This document shows, piece by piece, positions 8,403 through 16,783 of a stretch of DNA of 49,614 nt. This DNA comes from Eubacteriales bacterium (GTDB lineage: Bacteria > Bacillota_A > Clostridia > Lachnospirales > Lachnospiraceae). The position numbers were made by a program, and so were the translations under genes. How positions within the stretch are numbered: the stretch's first letter is position 1; every line of letters starts with the position of its first letter. The notes under the pieces were generated by a model. The model had not been told where the DNA came from. It worked only from the letters and a program-made list of their open reading frames with translations, and did no database searches. The stretch is from contig JAUNJL010000012.1 in assembly GCA_030533315.1 (NCBI GenBank), positions 1 to 49,614 on the forward strand, given 5' to 3'.

Positions 8403-9401
8403 TTATTCCGCCAATGGGAAGCCCAGATGCTCATAGGCCAGCCTGGAAGCCATCCTTCCCCTGGGCGTGCGGCTGAGAAAACCGTTTTTCAGCAAATAAG
8501 GCTCGTAGACGTCCTCCAGGGTGCCGGAATCCTCCCCGATGGCAGCGGCCAGGGTGTCCAGACCCACGGGGCCGCCGGAAAAACGGACGATCAGGGTCGT
8601 CAGGATCTGCCGGTCCAGCTTGTCCAGGCCCAGGGCGTCCACCTCCAGAAGATCCAGGGCAAAGCAGGCCACCTCGTGGGTAATGACGCCGTCATACTTC
8701 ACCTGAGCGAAATCCCGCACCCGCTTCAGGAGGCGGTTTGCAAGGCGGGGAGTCCCCCGGGAACGCTTTGCGATCTCCCCTGCCCCGCTGGCATCGATCT
8801 CCGCTCCCAGCACCTGGGCGGAGCGCAAAACGATGGTGGTCAGCTCCTTCTGGCTGTAAAACTCCAGATGCTGCACCACGCCGAAGCGGTCCCTCAGAGG
8901 TGCCGACAAAAGCCCCGCCCTGGTGGTCGCTCCCACCAAGGTGAATCTGGGAAGCTCCAGCCGGATGGATCTGGCCGTCGCTCCCTTCCCGATCATGATG
9001 TCGATGGCAAAATCCTCCATGGCCGGATAAAGGACCTCCTCCACTTGACGGTTCAGACGGTGGATCTCATCCACGAAGAGCACGTCCCCCTCCTGAAGAT
9101 TGTTCAAAATGGCCGCCATCTCCCCCGGCTTTTCGATGGCCGGCCCGGAGGTCACCTTCAGGTGCGTCCCCATCTCATTGGCAATGATGCCGGACAGGGT
9201 GGTCTTTCCCAGGCCGGGAGGGCCGTAGAACAGCACGTGATCCAGGGCGTCCTTCCTCTGCCTGGCTGCCTCGATATATATTTTCAGTGTCTTTTTGGTC
9301 TTCTCCTGACCAATGTACTCATCCAGGGACTGAGGCCGAAGGCTCCCCTCCAGGGGGAAGTCCTCCTCCCTTACGTCCGTGGCGATGATCCGCTTTTCCA
9401 T
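8403..9401 (-). CDS. ruvB: Holliday junction branch migration ATPase RuvB
   Basis: A 332-residue AAA+ motor that drives branch migration of Holliday junctions together with RuvA. Visible features are Walker A (GPPGLGKTT, near residue 63), Walker B with DEIH, sensor 1 in VGATTRAG, the arginine finger in LRDRFG, and the C-terminal winged-helix with [12 protein letters not shown]. Length is normal. The ATG at 9401 is preferred over a GTG one codon earlier because AGGAG then sits eight bases upstream. It follows ruvA by 43 bases and is co-transcribed with it. No ruvC is present in this window. Confidence 0.98.
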   Translation of the reverse strand: MEKRIIATDVREEDFPLEGSLRPQSLDEYIGQEKTKKTLKIYIEAARQRKDALDHVLFYGPPGLGKTTLSGIIANEMGTHLKVTSGPAIEKPGEMAAILNNLQEGDVLFVDEIHRLNRQVEEVLYPAMEDFAIDIMIGKGATARSIRLELPRFTLVGATTRAGLLSAPLRDRFGVVQHLEFYSQKELTTIVLRSAQVLGAEIDASGAGEIAKRSRGTPRLANRLLKRVRDFAQVKYDGVITHEVACFALDLLEVDALGLDKLDRQILTTLIVRFSGGPVGLDTLAAAIGEDSGTLEDVYEPYLLKNGFLSRTPRGRMASRLAYEHLGFPLAE

Positions 9402-9444
9402 CACAACAACTCCTGTATCCTTTCAGCCCTCCAGGGAGCCGGCT

Positions 9445-10053
9445 CTATAGATGCTTCAGCGCCCCCTTCAGGATGGACTCCGTATCCTGGGTCTCTCCCT
9501 CCGCCGCCCTGCGCACTGCCCGAAGAGCGTCGGTGCTGCTGTAGCCCAGGGCCACCAGGGCCTCCACGGCCTCCTGCTTTGCGTCCGTGAGCCCCTCCTC
9601 CTGATGCAGCTGGGCCGCCTGGACATTAGCCGCTTTCATAGCGAAGGCCTCCCCCAGATCCAGCTTGTCCTTCAGCTCCAGGATCAGCTTCTGGGCCGTC
9701 TTCTTCCCGATGCCCGGCGCCCTGGACAAAGTCCTTACATCGTCCGAAAGGATGGCAAAGCGCAGCTCATCCGCCGTCAGCCCGGAAAGAATCCCCAGGG
9801 CCGCCTTGGGGCCCACTCCATTGACCCCCAAAAGGAGGCGGAACATGGACAGATCGTCCTTCCCCAGAAAGCCGAACAGCTGCATGGCGTCCTCCCGCAC
9901 CTGAAAATAGGTATGGATCAGCACCTCGTCCCCCAGATGGATCCGTGAAAGGGCGCTCCCCGTCATAAATATCTCAAATCCAAGTCCAAAGCTCTCCACG
10001 ATCAGAGAGCTTTCCGTCATATCCACGGCCTTGCCCCGCACAAATGAAATCAT
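9445..10053 (-). CDS. ruvA: Holliday junction binding protein RuvA
   Basis: A 202-residue RuvA. It has the N-terminal OB-fold (MISFVRGKAVDM...), two helix-hairpin-helix motifs (LGVNGVGPKAAL and APGIGKKTAQKLI) and the C-terminal domain that contacts RuvB (EAVEALVALGYSSTDALRAV). A tetramer of RuvA binds the four-way junction and loads RuvB. A GAGGT element lies upstream of the ATG and a promoter-like pair lies at 10112-10140. It starts the ruvAB operon. Confidence 0.98.
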   Translation of the reverse strand: MISFVRGKAVDMTESSLIVESFGLGFEIFMTGSALSRIHLGDEVLIHTYFQVREDAMQLFGFLGKDDLSMFRLLLGVNGVGPKAALGILSGLTADELRFAILSDDVRTLSRAPGIGKKTAQKLILELKDKLDLGEAFAMKAANVQAAQLHQEEGLTDAKQEAVEALVALGYSSTDALRAVRRAAEGETQDTESILKGALKHL

Positions 10054-10111
10054 ATCCCACTACCTCAAACCAAGGCTCAGGCCGCCGCCCTCCGCCAGAA
10101 ATATCCTTGAC

Positions 10112-10140
10112 ATCATAACATATCAGGAGAAAAAAAGCAA
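10112..10140 (-). promoter_or_regulatory. Candidate promoter for ruvAB
   Basis: On the minus strand TTGCTT (10135-10140) and TATGAT (10112-10117) are spaced by 17 bases, 59 bases before the ruvA start. The -35 overlaps the T-run of the last hairpin in the upstream structured segment. Confidence 0.45.
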
Positions 10141-10290
10141 ACATTCATTCGGAGAAATGTTCTTTCAGGAAGCGTCCGGTTACTGTTTGCGGGCTGACCC
10201 GTAAACAGCAGCAAATCCGGCACATGGAAAGCCGCCTTCGGCGGGGAGCCGGATTTTGGCTGTGAGGCTTTGTTGGCCTGCCGGAACGGT
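10130..10290 (-). ncRNA. Structured segment between rnfB and ruvA (candidate small RNA)
   Basis: No gene is present from 10054 to 10451. After the rnf terminator the minus strand holds three further hairpins. One is AAATCCGGC/GCCGGATTT (10213-10221 with 10248-10256) enclosing a CCGCC/GGCGG stem. The second is an 11-bp stem CTGTTTACGGG/CCCGCAAACAG (10183-10208, one G-U) with a 4-base loop. The third is AACATT/AATGTT (10140-10161) followed by a T-run. The segment is bounded by T-runs on both sides. It could be a small RNA, stacked terminators, or a run-off RNA fragment. I know no family that matches. Confidence 0.3.
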
Positions 10291-10326
10291 AAAAAAGCAG
10301 CACAGCCGGTCCCATGCCGGCTATGC
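10291..10326 (-). terminator. Intrinsic terminator of the rnf operon
   Basis: On the minus strand GCATAGCCGG pairs with CCGGCTGTGC (10 bp, one G-U, 7-base loop) and is followed two bases later by C and TTTTTT. It lies about 125 bases after the rnfB stop. Confidence 0.75.
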
Positions 10327-10451
10327 CGCTCTTTCATCGAAAAGTAAGATTTCCTGAAAATACCCGCCTCAGGCAATTCTGCTTCGCCGTAACGTGCGCA
10401 AGCCTCGAAGGATCCCTTCTCCCATCGAAAAGAAAAGGCCGAGGCGAACCG

Positions 10452-11246
10452 TCACTGGATGATCCCTCTGGGGCAGACCTCCTTGCATTGGCCGCAGCCG
10501 GTACAAAGGCTTCCATCCACGGAGGCACAGAAATCCGTCACCGTGATCGCTCCCGATGGGCAGGCCTTCTCGCACTTCTTACAGCCAATACAGCCCACCT
10601 GGCAGCCCTCCATGACAGCCTTTCCCTTTGCGTGGGAGACGCAGCCCACCTTCACCTTCTGCTTCTTGGGAAGAAGGGCGATAATGCCTCTTGGGCATTC
10701 GGCCACGCACTTGCCGCAGGCCCGGCAGGCCTCCTGATCCACCACGGCCACACCCTTTTCGATGTGGATGGCGTCAAAGGGACAGGCCTTCACACAGCTT
10801 CCAAAGCCCAGACATCCGTAGGTACAGGACTTTGGTCCCCCATTCTGCATCAGGACCGCCATTTTGCAGTCCAAGACTCCCTCGTAATCATAGTTTTCCT
10901 TGGTTTTCTCACAGTCCCCGAGACACCGGACGTAGGCGGTCACCGGCTCACTCTCCTCGGCCTCCTGGCCCATGATCCCGGCGATCACCTTTCCCACAGG
11001 CTCCCCGCCCACGGGACACTGGTTCACGGCCGCCTCGCCCTTGACGATGGCCGCAGCCAGGCCGTCACAGCCCGGATACCCGCAGCCGCCGCAGTTGTTT
11101 CCGGGAAGAGCCCCCCGGATCGCCACCTCTCTCTCGTCTGTCTCAACGGCGAACTTTTTCCCGGAGATTCCCAGAAAAATGCCGATAAAAAGTCCCACCG
11201 CCGCAACAAGAAGGGTCGCCCCGATAATTGCTCCCATATTCATCAT
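10452..11246 (-). CDS. rnfB: Rnf complex subunit RnfB (iron-sulfur protein)
   Basis: A 264-residue RnfB, the electron-entry iron-sulfur subunit of the Rnf ferredoxin:NAD+ oxidoreductase. An N-terminal membrane anchor (about residues 5-25) is followed by the RnfB-specific four-cysteine domain (NNCGGCGYPGCDGLA plus a later Cys). Four ferredoxin-type motifs come next: one with wider spacing (CTYGCLGFGSCVKACP), then CRACGKCVAECP, CIGCKKCEKACP and CTGCGQCKEVCP. This implies up to five [4Fe-4S] clusters. AGGAGG lies eight bases before the ATG. It is the last gene of rnfCDGEAB, 13 bases after rnfA. Confidence 0.97.
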   Translation of the reverse strand: MMNMGAIIGATLLVAAVGLFIGIFLGISGKKFAVETDEREVAIRGALPGNNCGGCGYPGCDGLAAAIVKGEAAVNQCPVGGEPVGKVIAGIMGQEAEESEPVTAYVRCLGDCEKTKENYDYEGVLDCKMAVLMQNGGPKSCTYGCLGFGSCVKACPFDAIHIEKGVAVVDQEACRACGKCVAECPRGIIALLPKKQKVKVGCVSHAKGKAVMEGCQVGCIGCKKCEKACPSGAITVTDFCASVDGSLCTGCGQCKEVCPRGIIQ

Positions 11247-11259
11247 AACATCTCCCTCC

Positions 11260-11835
11260 TTAAATCAATCCGGAAAATCCGAAAAATGCCATGGCCATCA
11301 GCCCGGCCGTGAGCAGAACTGAAGGAAAGCCCCGAAAAGCCGGAGGAAAATCATTGTTTGCCGTCTTTTCCCGGATGCCAGCCATCAAAACGATGGAAAT
11401 GGTAAAGCCCACCGCCGTGGCAAAGCCGTTGACCGTTCCCTGAAGGATGGAATACTCCTTCTGTACATTGATCAGCGCCACACCCAGAACGGCACAGTTG
11501 GTGGTGATCAGAGGAAGATAGACTCCCAGGGCCCGATACAGGGAGGGAATGGACTTTTTCAGGAACATCTCCACAAACTGTACCAGCGCCGCAATGATCA
11601 GGATGAACACGATGGTCTGGAGATAGGTAAGGCCAAGGGGCGTCAGGATCCACTTATAGATGATCCCCGTGACAAAGGAGGACAGGGTGATGACAAAAAC
11701 CACCGCGCCGCCCATGCCCGCCGCCGTGTCCGTGGACTTGGAAACGCCCAGGAAGGGACAAAGGCCCAAAAACTGACTCAGCACCACGTTATTTACCAGG
11801 GCGGAACCTACAATGATCAGCAAAAGCTCTTTCAT
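11260..11835 (-). CDS. rnfA: Rnf complex subunit RnfA (membrane)
   Basis: A 191-residue integral membrane protein with about six membrane segments, homologous to NqrE/RnfA. The diagnostic starts are visible: NNVVLSQFLGLCPFLGVSKS near the N-terminus and LPLITTNCAVLGVALIN in the middle. The conserved cysteines in these two half-repeats hold an intramembrane iron-sulfur cluster in the family. RnfA and RnfE are inverted pseudo-repeats of each other. The ATG overlaps the rnfE stop by four bases (ATGA), indicating translational coupling. Confidence 0.97.
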   Translation of the reverse strand: MKELLLIIVGSALVNNVVLSQFLGLCPFLGVSKSTDTAAGMGGAVVFVITLSSFVTGIIYKWILTPLGLTYLQTIVFILIIAALVQFVEMFLKKSIPSLYRALGVYLPLITTNCAVLGVALINVQKEYSILQGTVNGFATAVGFTISIVLMAGIREKTANNDFPPAFRGFPSVLLTAGLMAMAFFGFSGLI

Positions 11836-12554
11836 GACTCTTTCCCTCCTTTCCCTTTACAAAGAGTGTTCGTACAGGAAGCGCAGCCTCCGCCGCAGCC
11901 AGGATCACTGGGGTCGATGCCCCTCTTTGCCGCTCCCACCTTGAATTTGTTCTGGACGGCGGCAAGGGCGGCCAGTACAAAGAAGGCTCCCGGCGCCAGA
12001 ACGAAAATATTGATAGGCTCATATCCGCCCTTTCCCGCCGCAGCGTCCGCCAGAGGCAGGATCTGATGTCCGAACAGGCACCCTGCGCCGATCAGCTCCC
12101 TCACCGCGCCGATACAGGTGATGCTCAGGGTAAATCCAAGGCCCATGCCGATACCGTCAAAAAGGGATGCCACCGGCGCATTTTTGGAGGCGTAGGCCTC
12201 CGCCCGGCCCAGGATAATACAGTTTACCACGATCAGAGGGATATAGATCCCCAGCGAAGCGTACAGGGAAGGGATAAAGCCCTTCAAGAGCATCTCCACG
12301 ATGGTCACGAAGGAGGCCACGACCACGATGTAGGCCGGCATCCGGACACTGTCGGGAATAAGCTTCCGAAGCAGGGAGATCATCAGGTTGGAGGCCGCCA
12401 GGATCACCATGGTGGTCAATCCCATGCCAATGCCATTGGAGGCGCTGGTGGTGATGGCCAGCGTGGGACACATTCCCAGCATCAGCACAAAGGTGGGATT
12501 CTCCCGGACAATTCCATTGACCAGTCTCTCCACAGGTGTATTTTCTTTCATCAT
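11832..12554 (-). CDS. rnfE: Rnf complex subunit RnfE (membrane)
   Basis: A 240-residue membrane subunit, paralogous to RnfA, with about six membrane segments. It has the RnfE hallmarks NPTFVLMLGMCPTLAITTSA and YIPLIVVNCIILGRAEAYA, including the cysteines that share the intramembrane cluster with RnfA. The C-terminus carries an extra cysteine-rich tail (CGGGCASCTNTLC) that could bind metal; this is seen in some clostridial RnfE proteins. The start is the first of two adjacent ATGs and overlaps rnfG by four bases; GGGAGG lies six bases upstream. Confidence 0.97.
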   Translation of the reverse strand: MMKENTPVERLVNGIVRENPTFVLMLGMCPTLAITTSASNGIGMGLTTMVILAASNLMISLLRKLIPDSVRMPAYIVVVASFVTIVEMLLKGFIPSLYASLGIYIPLIVVNCIILGRAEAYASKNAPVASLFDGIGMGLGFTLSITCIGAVRELIGAGCLFGHQILPLADAAAGKGGYEPINIFVLAPGAFFVLAALAAVQNKFKVGAAKRGIDPSDPGCGGGCASCTNTLCKGKGGKES

Positions 12555-13159
12555 TGGGTGCCTCCCTTCTCAAAACGAAATGCACAGAGCCCCGCGTTCA
12601 CGCCGTTGGTCATGGCGTTTGTGGTGATGGTGGCCCCGCTTAAGGCGTCGATCTCGTCCTCCTGGACGGCGCCCGACTTGGTGTATGTAAATGCCTCCAC
12701 CTGCTTTCCCTCAAACTGGCTCTGGAACTCTCTGGTGGTGGCCTTCATGCCAAGGCCTGCCGTCTCCCCGATGGACAGGATGGAAAGACCTTCCGTGGTG
12801 CCGTCCATCTGGATGCCCATGGCAAACCGGATGTCCCCTCCGTAGCCCTCCGAGGTGTTCACGGTAAAGGCATAGCCCAAGGTCTCCCCCGACTCCGACT
12901 TGGCCAGGACGCCCTCCTCCACGGTCTGGAGAGGATAGCCCCGCTCATCCAAATAGGACTCCAGCTCCGGCTTTTCCTCGGAAAAAAGAACCTCAAAGGA
13001 GTCGGCGTCCTCAAACACCGCCTGATAAGCCTCCTGCTTTGCCAGAGCCTCCTGCTTTGCGATGGGCTCCCTTGTGATGTCGTTGACAAACCCCAGGGAC
13101 AAGCCGGCCACAAAGGTGATGACCGTGATGGCCATGGTGTCTTTTATGATCTTATTCAT
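12551..13159 (-). CDS. rnfG: Rnf complex subunit RnfG (covalent FMN)
   Basis: A 202-residue RnfG with one N-terminal membrane segment (about residues 7-27) and an extracytoplasmic FMN-binding domain. The flavinylation motif SGATITT (near residue 180) contains the threonine that carries FMN through a phosphoester bond in the family. FMN attachment normally requires an ApbE flavin transferase; no apbE is in the window. The ATG overlaps the rnfD stop by four bases. GGAGG lies eight bases upstream. Confidence 0.97.
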   Translation of the reverse strand: MNKIIKDTMAITVITFVAGLSLGFVNDITREPIAKQEALAKQEAYQAVFEDADSFEVLFSEEKPELESYLDERGYPLQTVEEGVLAKSESGETLGYAFTVNTSEGYGGDIRFAMGIQMDGTTEGLSILSIGETAGLGMKATTREFQSQFEGKQVEAFTYTKSGAVQEDEIDALSGATITTNAMTNGVNAGLCAFRFEKGGTQ

Positions 13160-14133
13160 GCCTTCTTCCTCCTTTTTCCAAAAGCTGTGGGCTGGGTAAA
13201 CCGCTCGATCTGAGGAACAAGAAGATTTCCGAAAATGATGGCATAGGATACGCCCTCCGGAGAGGATCCCAAAAGCCGGAAAATCCCTGTCAAAAGCCCG
13301 ATACAGACACCGAAAACGATCTGTCCCATGGGCGTGATAGGCCTTGTGACATAATCCGTGGCCATGAACCAGGCTCCCAGCATGATACCACCGGAAAAGA
13401 GCTGTGCCAGCGGATAGGAAAGGTCAAAGCCCTGTCCCGTGAAAAGCTGGTACAAGACGGTAAACACAAAAAACGTGCACAGGTACGAAAGGGGGATCCG
13501 AAGATCGATCACCTTGAAGTACAAAAGCACCGCCGCTCCAATGAGGATGGCCAGGACCGAGGTCTCCCCGATGGTTCCCTGGATGTTTCCCAGAAACAGG
13601 TTTTTCAGGGGAACGGATCCCTCCACAAGACCATGATCCTTCATGGCTGCCAGGGGCGTGGCCCCGGTCACGGCGTCCACAACGCCCTTAAAGCCGCTGC
13701 CCACGGTAAAGTCCGTCATCCTTCCGGAAAAGGAGATCAGCAGGAAGCATCTGCCTGCCAGAGCCGGGTTCATAAAGTTCTGGCCCAGCCCTCCAAAAAG
13801 CTGCTTGACCACGATGATGGCAAAGGCGCAGCCCAGCACCGGCATCCACAGAGGCACGGACACGGGCATGTTCAGCCCCAGCAAAAGGCCGGTGACTGCG
13901 GCGCTCATATCCCTGGTGGTGTTTTCCTTGTGAATACACAGATCATAAAGCCATTCCCAGCAGACGCTGGCAGCCACACTGACAGCCAGGATCAGCGCCG
14001 CCCTGGGTCCGAAATTCCAGATGCCAAAAGCGGATGCGGGAAGAAGGGCCAGCACTACCAGCCCCATGATCTTATCAGTAGTCATCCGATCCCTCACGTG
14101 AGGGTTCGATGAGACGTGAAGCATTCCTTCCAT
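13156..14133 (-). CDS. rnfD: Rnf complex subunit RnfD (membrane, covalent FMN)
   Basis: A 325-residue membrane subunit related to NqrB/RnfD with about eight to ten membrane segments. It begins with the family pattern SSNPHVRDRMTTDKIM. A TGAT motif (DAVTGATPLAAM, near residue 160) provides the threonine expected to be flavinylated. RnfD forms part of the electron and ion path through the membrane. It starts 15 bases after rnfC with a GGGGG element upstream and overlaps rnfG. Confidence 0.96.
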   Translation of the reverse strand: MEGMLHVSSNPHVRDRMTTDKIMGLVVLALLPASAFGIWNFGPRAALILAVSVAASVCWEWLYDLCIHKENTTRDMSAAVTGLLLGLNMPVSVPLWMPVLGCAFAIIVVKQLFGGLGQNFMNPALAGRCFLLISFSGRMTDFTVGSGFKGVVDAVTGATPLAAMKDHGLVEGSVPLKNLFLGNIQGTIGETSVLAILIGAAVLLYFKVIDLRIPLSYLCTFFVFTVLYQLFTGQGFDLSYPLAQLFSGGIMLGAWFMATDYVTRPITPMGQIVFGVCIGLLTGIFRLLGSSPEGVSYAIIFGNLLVPQIERFTQPTAFGKRRKKA

Positions 14134-14148
14134 TGTGAATATCCCCCT

Positions 14149-15465
14149 TTATTTCTTTTTCCGGCTGGCCAGTATCATCTTTCGCATGGACTTGATGCTC
14201 TGGGTCAGCGGGCGCTTTGCCGGACAGATGTAGCTGCAGCAGCCGCACTCACAGCACTCCATACCGTCATACTTCTCGAAGCTCTCCCTGTCTCCCCGAA
14301 GGGCAAACTCCGCAAGCCTGGCAGGAATGATCAGTCCTGGACAGGCGCTGACACAGCGGCCGCAGTTGATACAGGGCGAAGGCTTTCTTTGGGTCACCTC
14401 GTCCTCCTTCATGCAGAGAAGGGAGGAGGACGTCTTGGTACAGGGCACGTGGAGATCATACATGGCAAAGCCCATCATAGGTCCTCCAGAGATCACCTTC
14501 TGTGCGCCGGACACCAAGCCCCCCGCCTCCTCTAGAACCTCCGCTAAATCGGTTCCCGTGAGGACGTCAAAATGAGCCGGCGCCTGGACGCCGTCCCCCG
14601 TCACCGTGATGACCCGCTTCATCACCGGCCTGCCCTTGATCACGGCCTGGTAAACACTGCATACCGTCTCAACGTTGTCCACCACGCAGCCCACGTCCGC
14701 AGGAAGCATGGAGGAATTGATCTCCCGCCCGGTAACGGCGTAGATCAGGGTACGCTCTCCTCCCTGAGGATATTTTGTCAGAAGCTCCTTGACCTGGATC
14801 CTTGGGATATCCTTCGTCAGCTCCTCCATCTTCCGAATGCAGTCCGGCTTGTTGTCCTCGATGCAGATACAGCCCGTGGCCTTGGGAAACAGCTTCAGGA
14901 TCACCAGAAGCCCCTCCACCACCTCCTCCGGGCTGGTCATCATCCGGTAGTAATCGCTGGTGATGTAAGGCTCACACTCCGCCCCGTTCACAAGGATGTA
15001 GTCGATCTTGTCCGGCTCCTTCGGCGCCAGCTTCACGTGGGTGGGAAACCCGGCCCCTCCCATGCCCACCACGCCTCCGTCCTGGATCCGCTTCAGGATC
15101 TCCTCCCTCGACAGATCCGACAAATCGGCTGGTGTAAACTCCGTCTCCTGATACATCCCGTCATTTTCCACAATGACCGCATCCGTCATGGAGCCCGTGG
15201 CCGTCAGCCTCTTCTCCAGGCCCTTGACGGTTCCCGACACCGAAGAATGGATGGGAACGGACACGAAGCCCCCCGCCTCCGCCAGGGGCTGGCCCGCCAA
15301 AACCTTATCTCCCTTTTTTACCAGCGCCTTTGCTGGGGCGCCGATGTGCTGGGAAAGGGGATAAACCAGGTCGCCCTTGGGAAGATATTCCTTTGACGGA
15401 CAGTCCTTGGACATGCTCTTGCCGTCAAAGGGATGGACCCCTCCTTTAAAGGTCAATCGTTTCAT
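14149..15465 (-). CDS. rnfC: Rnf complex subunit RnfC (NADH/FMN and iron-sulfur)
   Basis: A 438-residue peripheral subunit that exchanges electrons with NAD(H). It begins with the RnfC pattern LTFKGGVHPFDGKS. Then come the glycine-rich GMGGAGFPTHVKL segment of the flavin/NAD-binding domain, an SLBB-like region, and two [4Fe-4S] motifs near the C-terminus (CINCGRCVSACP and CCECGCCSYICP). The ATG at 15465 has AGGAGG ten bases upstream; the frame runs 15 codons further into the preceding gene without a ribosome site. It is the first rnf gene, 41 bases after the membrane protein at 15507. Confidence 0.97.
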   Translation of the reverse strand: MKRLTFKGGVHPFDGKSMSKDCPSKEYLPKGDLVYPLSQHIGAPAKALVKKGDKVLAGQPLAEAGGFVSVPIHSSVSGTVKGLEKRLTATGSMTDAVIVENDGMYQETEFTPADLSDLSREEILKRIQDGGVVGMGGAGFPTHVKLAPKEPDKIDYILVNGAECEPYITSDYYRMMTSPEEVVEGLLVILKLFPKATGCICIEDNKPDCIRKMEELTKDIPRIQVKELLTKYPQGGERTLIYAVTGREINSSMLPADVGCVVDNVETVCSVYQAVIKGRPVMKRVITVTGDGVQAPAHFDVLTGTDLAEVLEEAGGLVSGAQKVISGGPMMGFAMYDLHVPCTKTSSSLLCMKEDEVTQRKPSPCINCGRCVSACPGLIIPARLAEFALRGDRESFEKYDGMECCECGCCSYICPAKRPLTQSIKSMRKMILASRKKK

Positions 15466-15506
15466 AGCACTCACCCTCCTTAATGAGTCTGGAAAGAAAA
15501 CCCAGG

Positions 15507-16385
15507 TCATCCTTCCAGCCCTTCTTTTTCATTCTTTTTTTTATGATGGATCCTATAACCTCGGTTAAGGTTGGGATAGGATTTCACAAGCCTGCGGAAG
15601 CTGTAGCCGAATTTGCCTGCCATGGCCGCCTTTCTCTTGTTCAGCTCCATGGAAACCTCCTCCATGAGAACCAGACGCCTCTTCTCCAGCTCCTTCAACA
15701 CCGCGATGTCATCCAGCTTATCCGTAAATTTCTTTTTCAGGGCTCCGGTGACCATCCCCGGCTCCGCCATGGCGTCCTCCATTTTCTGGCGCACCTTCAG
15801 CAAAAGCTCGCCCTGCAGCTCATCCAGCGCCTGCTCCCAGGCAGGGATGCGCTCCCGCAGACGGAAGGCCGCCGCCGCAGACCAGCAAAAATCCACCGTG
15901 TAACCCGCCGTGATCACCACAAGGCCGATCTGCCCTGCCCTGATCGGATAAAAGGCCACGATGTTCTCCACCATGGGATGAAGGATACGAAAAAGGATCA
16001 ACGTAAAAAGCCCCCATCCAAGAGACGCTCCCAGACAGATCCTTCCCTGAAAATTCCATTTTTTGTCGCTGTAGTCCCACCAGGAGGTATGAAAGATACT
16101 CTCCATGAGAACCGCCGTTATGTACTCCAGGGTGGTGGCCACCACGATGCCCCCCAGAAAAAGCCAGAGGGTATTTCCCTCCACCGGCTTTAGGATCAGG
16201 TAGACGCCAAGGGCGCCAAATCCATAGATGGTGCAGAAGGGCCCGTTGATAAAGCCCCGGTTCACCAGCTCTCCCTGCTTTGCCGAGACATAACAGGTCT
16301 CCCACAGCCATCCAAGAAAGCTGTAGATAAAAAACCAGCTGGCAATGTGGTAAAAATCCACCCCTGCGATCGTCGCTTCCCACAT
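15507..16385 (-). CDS. Putative ABC-type IV (CmpB-like) membrane protein
   Basis: A 292-residue membrane protein resembling the family annotated as putative ABC transporter type IV / CmpB (PF06541). The N-terminal 190 residues hold about five membrane segments with the family features FFIYSFLGWLWETCYVS, LVNRGFINGPFCTIYGFGA and WWDYSDKKWNFQGRICLGASLGWG. The last 100 residues are charged and coiled, ending in a lysine-rich tail. There is no ATPase partner nearby, so the transporter label is doubtful. It lies 41 bases upstream of rnfC with no terminator between, so it is likely co-transcribed with rnf; a functional link is only inferred. GAGGAAA precedes the ATG. Confidence 0.8.
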   Translation of the reverse strand: MWEATIAGVDFYHIASWFFIYSFLGWLWETCYVSAKQGELVNRGFINGPFCTIYGFGALGVYLILKPVEGNTLWLFLGGIVVATTLEYITAVLMESIFHTSWWDYSDKKWNFQGRICLGASLGWGLFTLILFRILHPMVENIVAFYPIRAGQIGLVVITAGYTVDFCWSAAAAFRLRERIPAWEQALDELQGELLLKVRQKMEDAMAEPGMVTGALKKKFTDKLDDIAVLKELEKRRLVLMEEVSMELNKRKAAMAGKFGYSFRRLVKSYPNLNRGYRIHHKKKNEKEGLEG

Positions 16386-16458
16386 AGTCTTTCCTCTTTT
16401 CTACTATTTTTGTCCTCTCCGCCTAATACCGCCCAGCGCCCCGGCCGTCTTCAACTGC

Positions 16459-16487
16459 AAAAAATGGTCAGGCCCCCATGCCAGACC
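16459..16487 (-). terminator. Terminator-like hairpin in the leader of the permease-rnf operon
   Basis: On the minus strand GGTC-T-GGC pairs with GCC-T-GACC (7 bp around one T-T mismatch), followed after one A by six T. It lies 74 bases upstream of the start at 16385 and about 85 bases downstream of a TATAAT at 16571-16576. It may be an attenuator. The rest of 16386-16783 holds only this leader and AT-rich divergent promoter DNA. Confidence 0.45.
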
Positions 16488-16783
16488 GAACAGGCGTCCT
16501 TCCGGGCATTTTTCACGGTGCGAGCCTGCCCCATCCAGGGTGTACGGGCAAACGACGGCATTTCTATACCATTATATCTCATTTTTTTTCAAAATTCACT
16601 ATGAAAAATACTTTTTTTTATGTATAATCCTATTATTACCATTCACGCACGAAAATTCAGCCGCTGGACTGCCGCACATGAAAGTCTACCATAGCCGTCT
16701 GTTTTCCATCACGGAAATATGCGGAACGTTTTTTTATGCCAAAATACCAGGCAGGGAAGCACCTGCCGGAACAGGAGCATCTT

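Noticed and set aside
16386..16576. Possible SRP RNA in the permease leader
   Set aside because: A CCCGGAAGG element recalls the SRP RNA tetraloop, but the conserved AGCAG side and the surrounding helix are missing.
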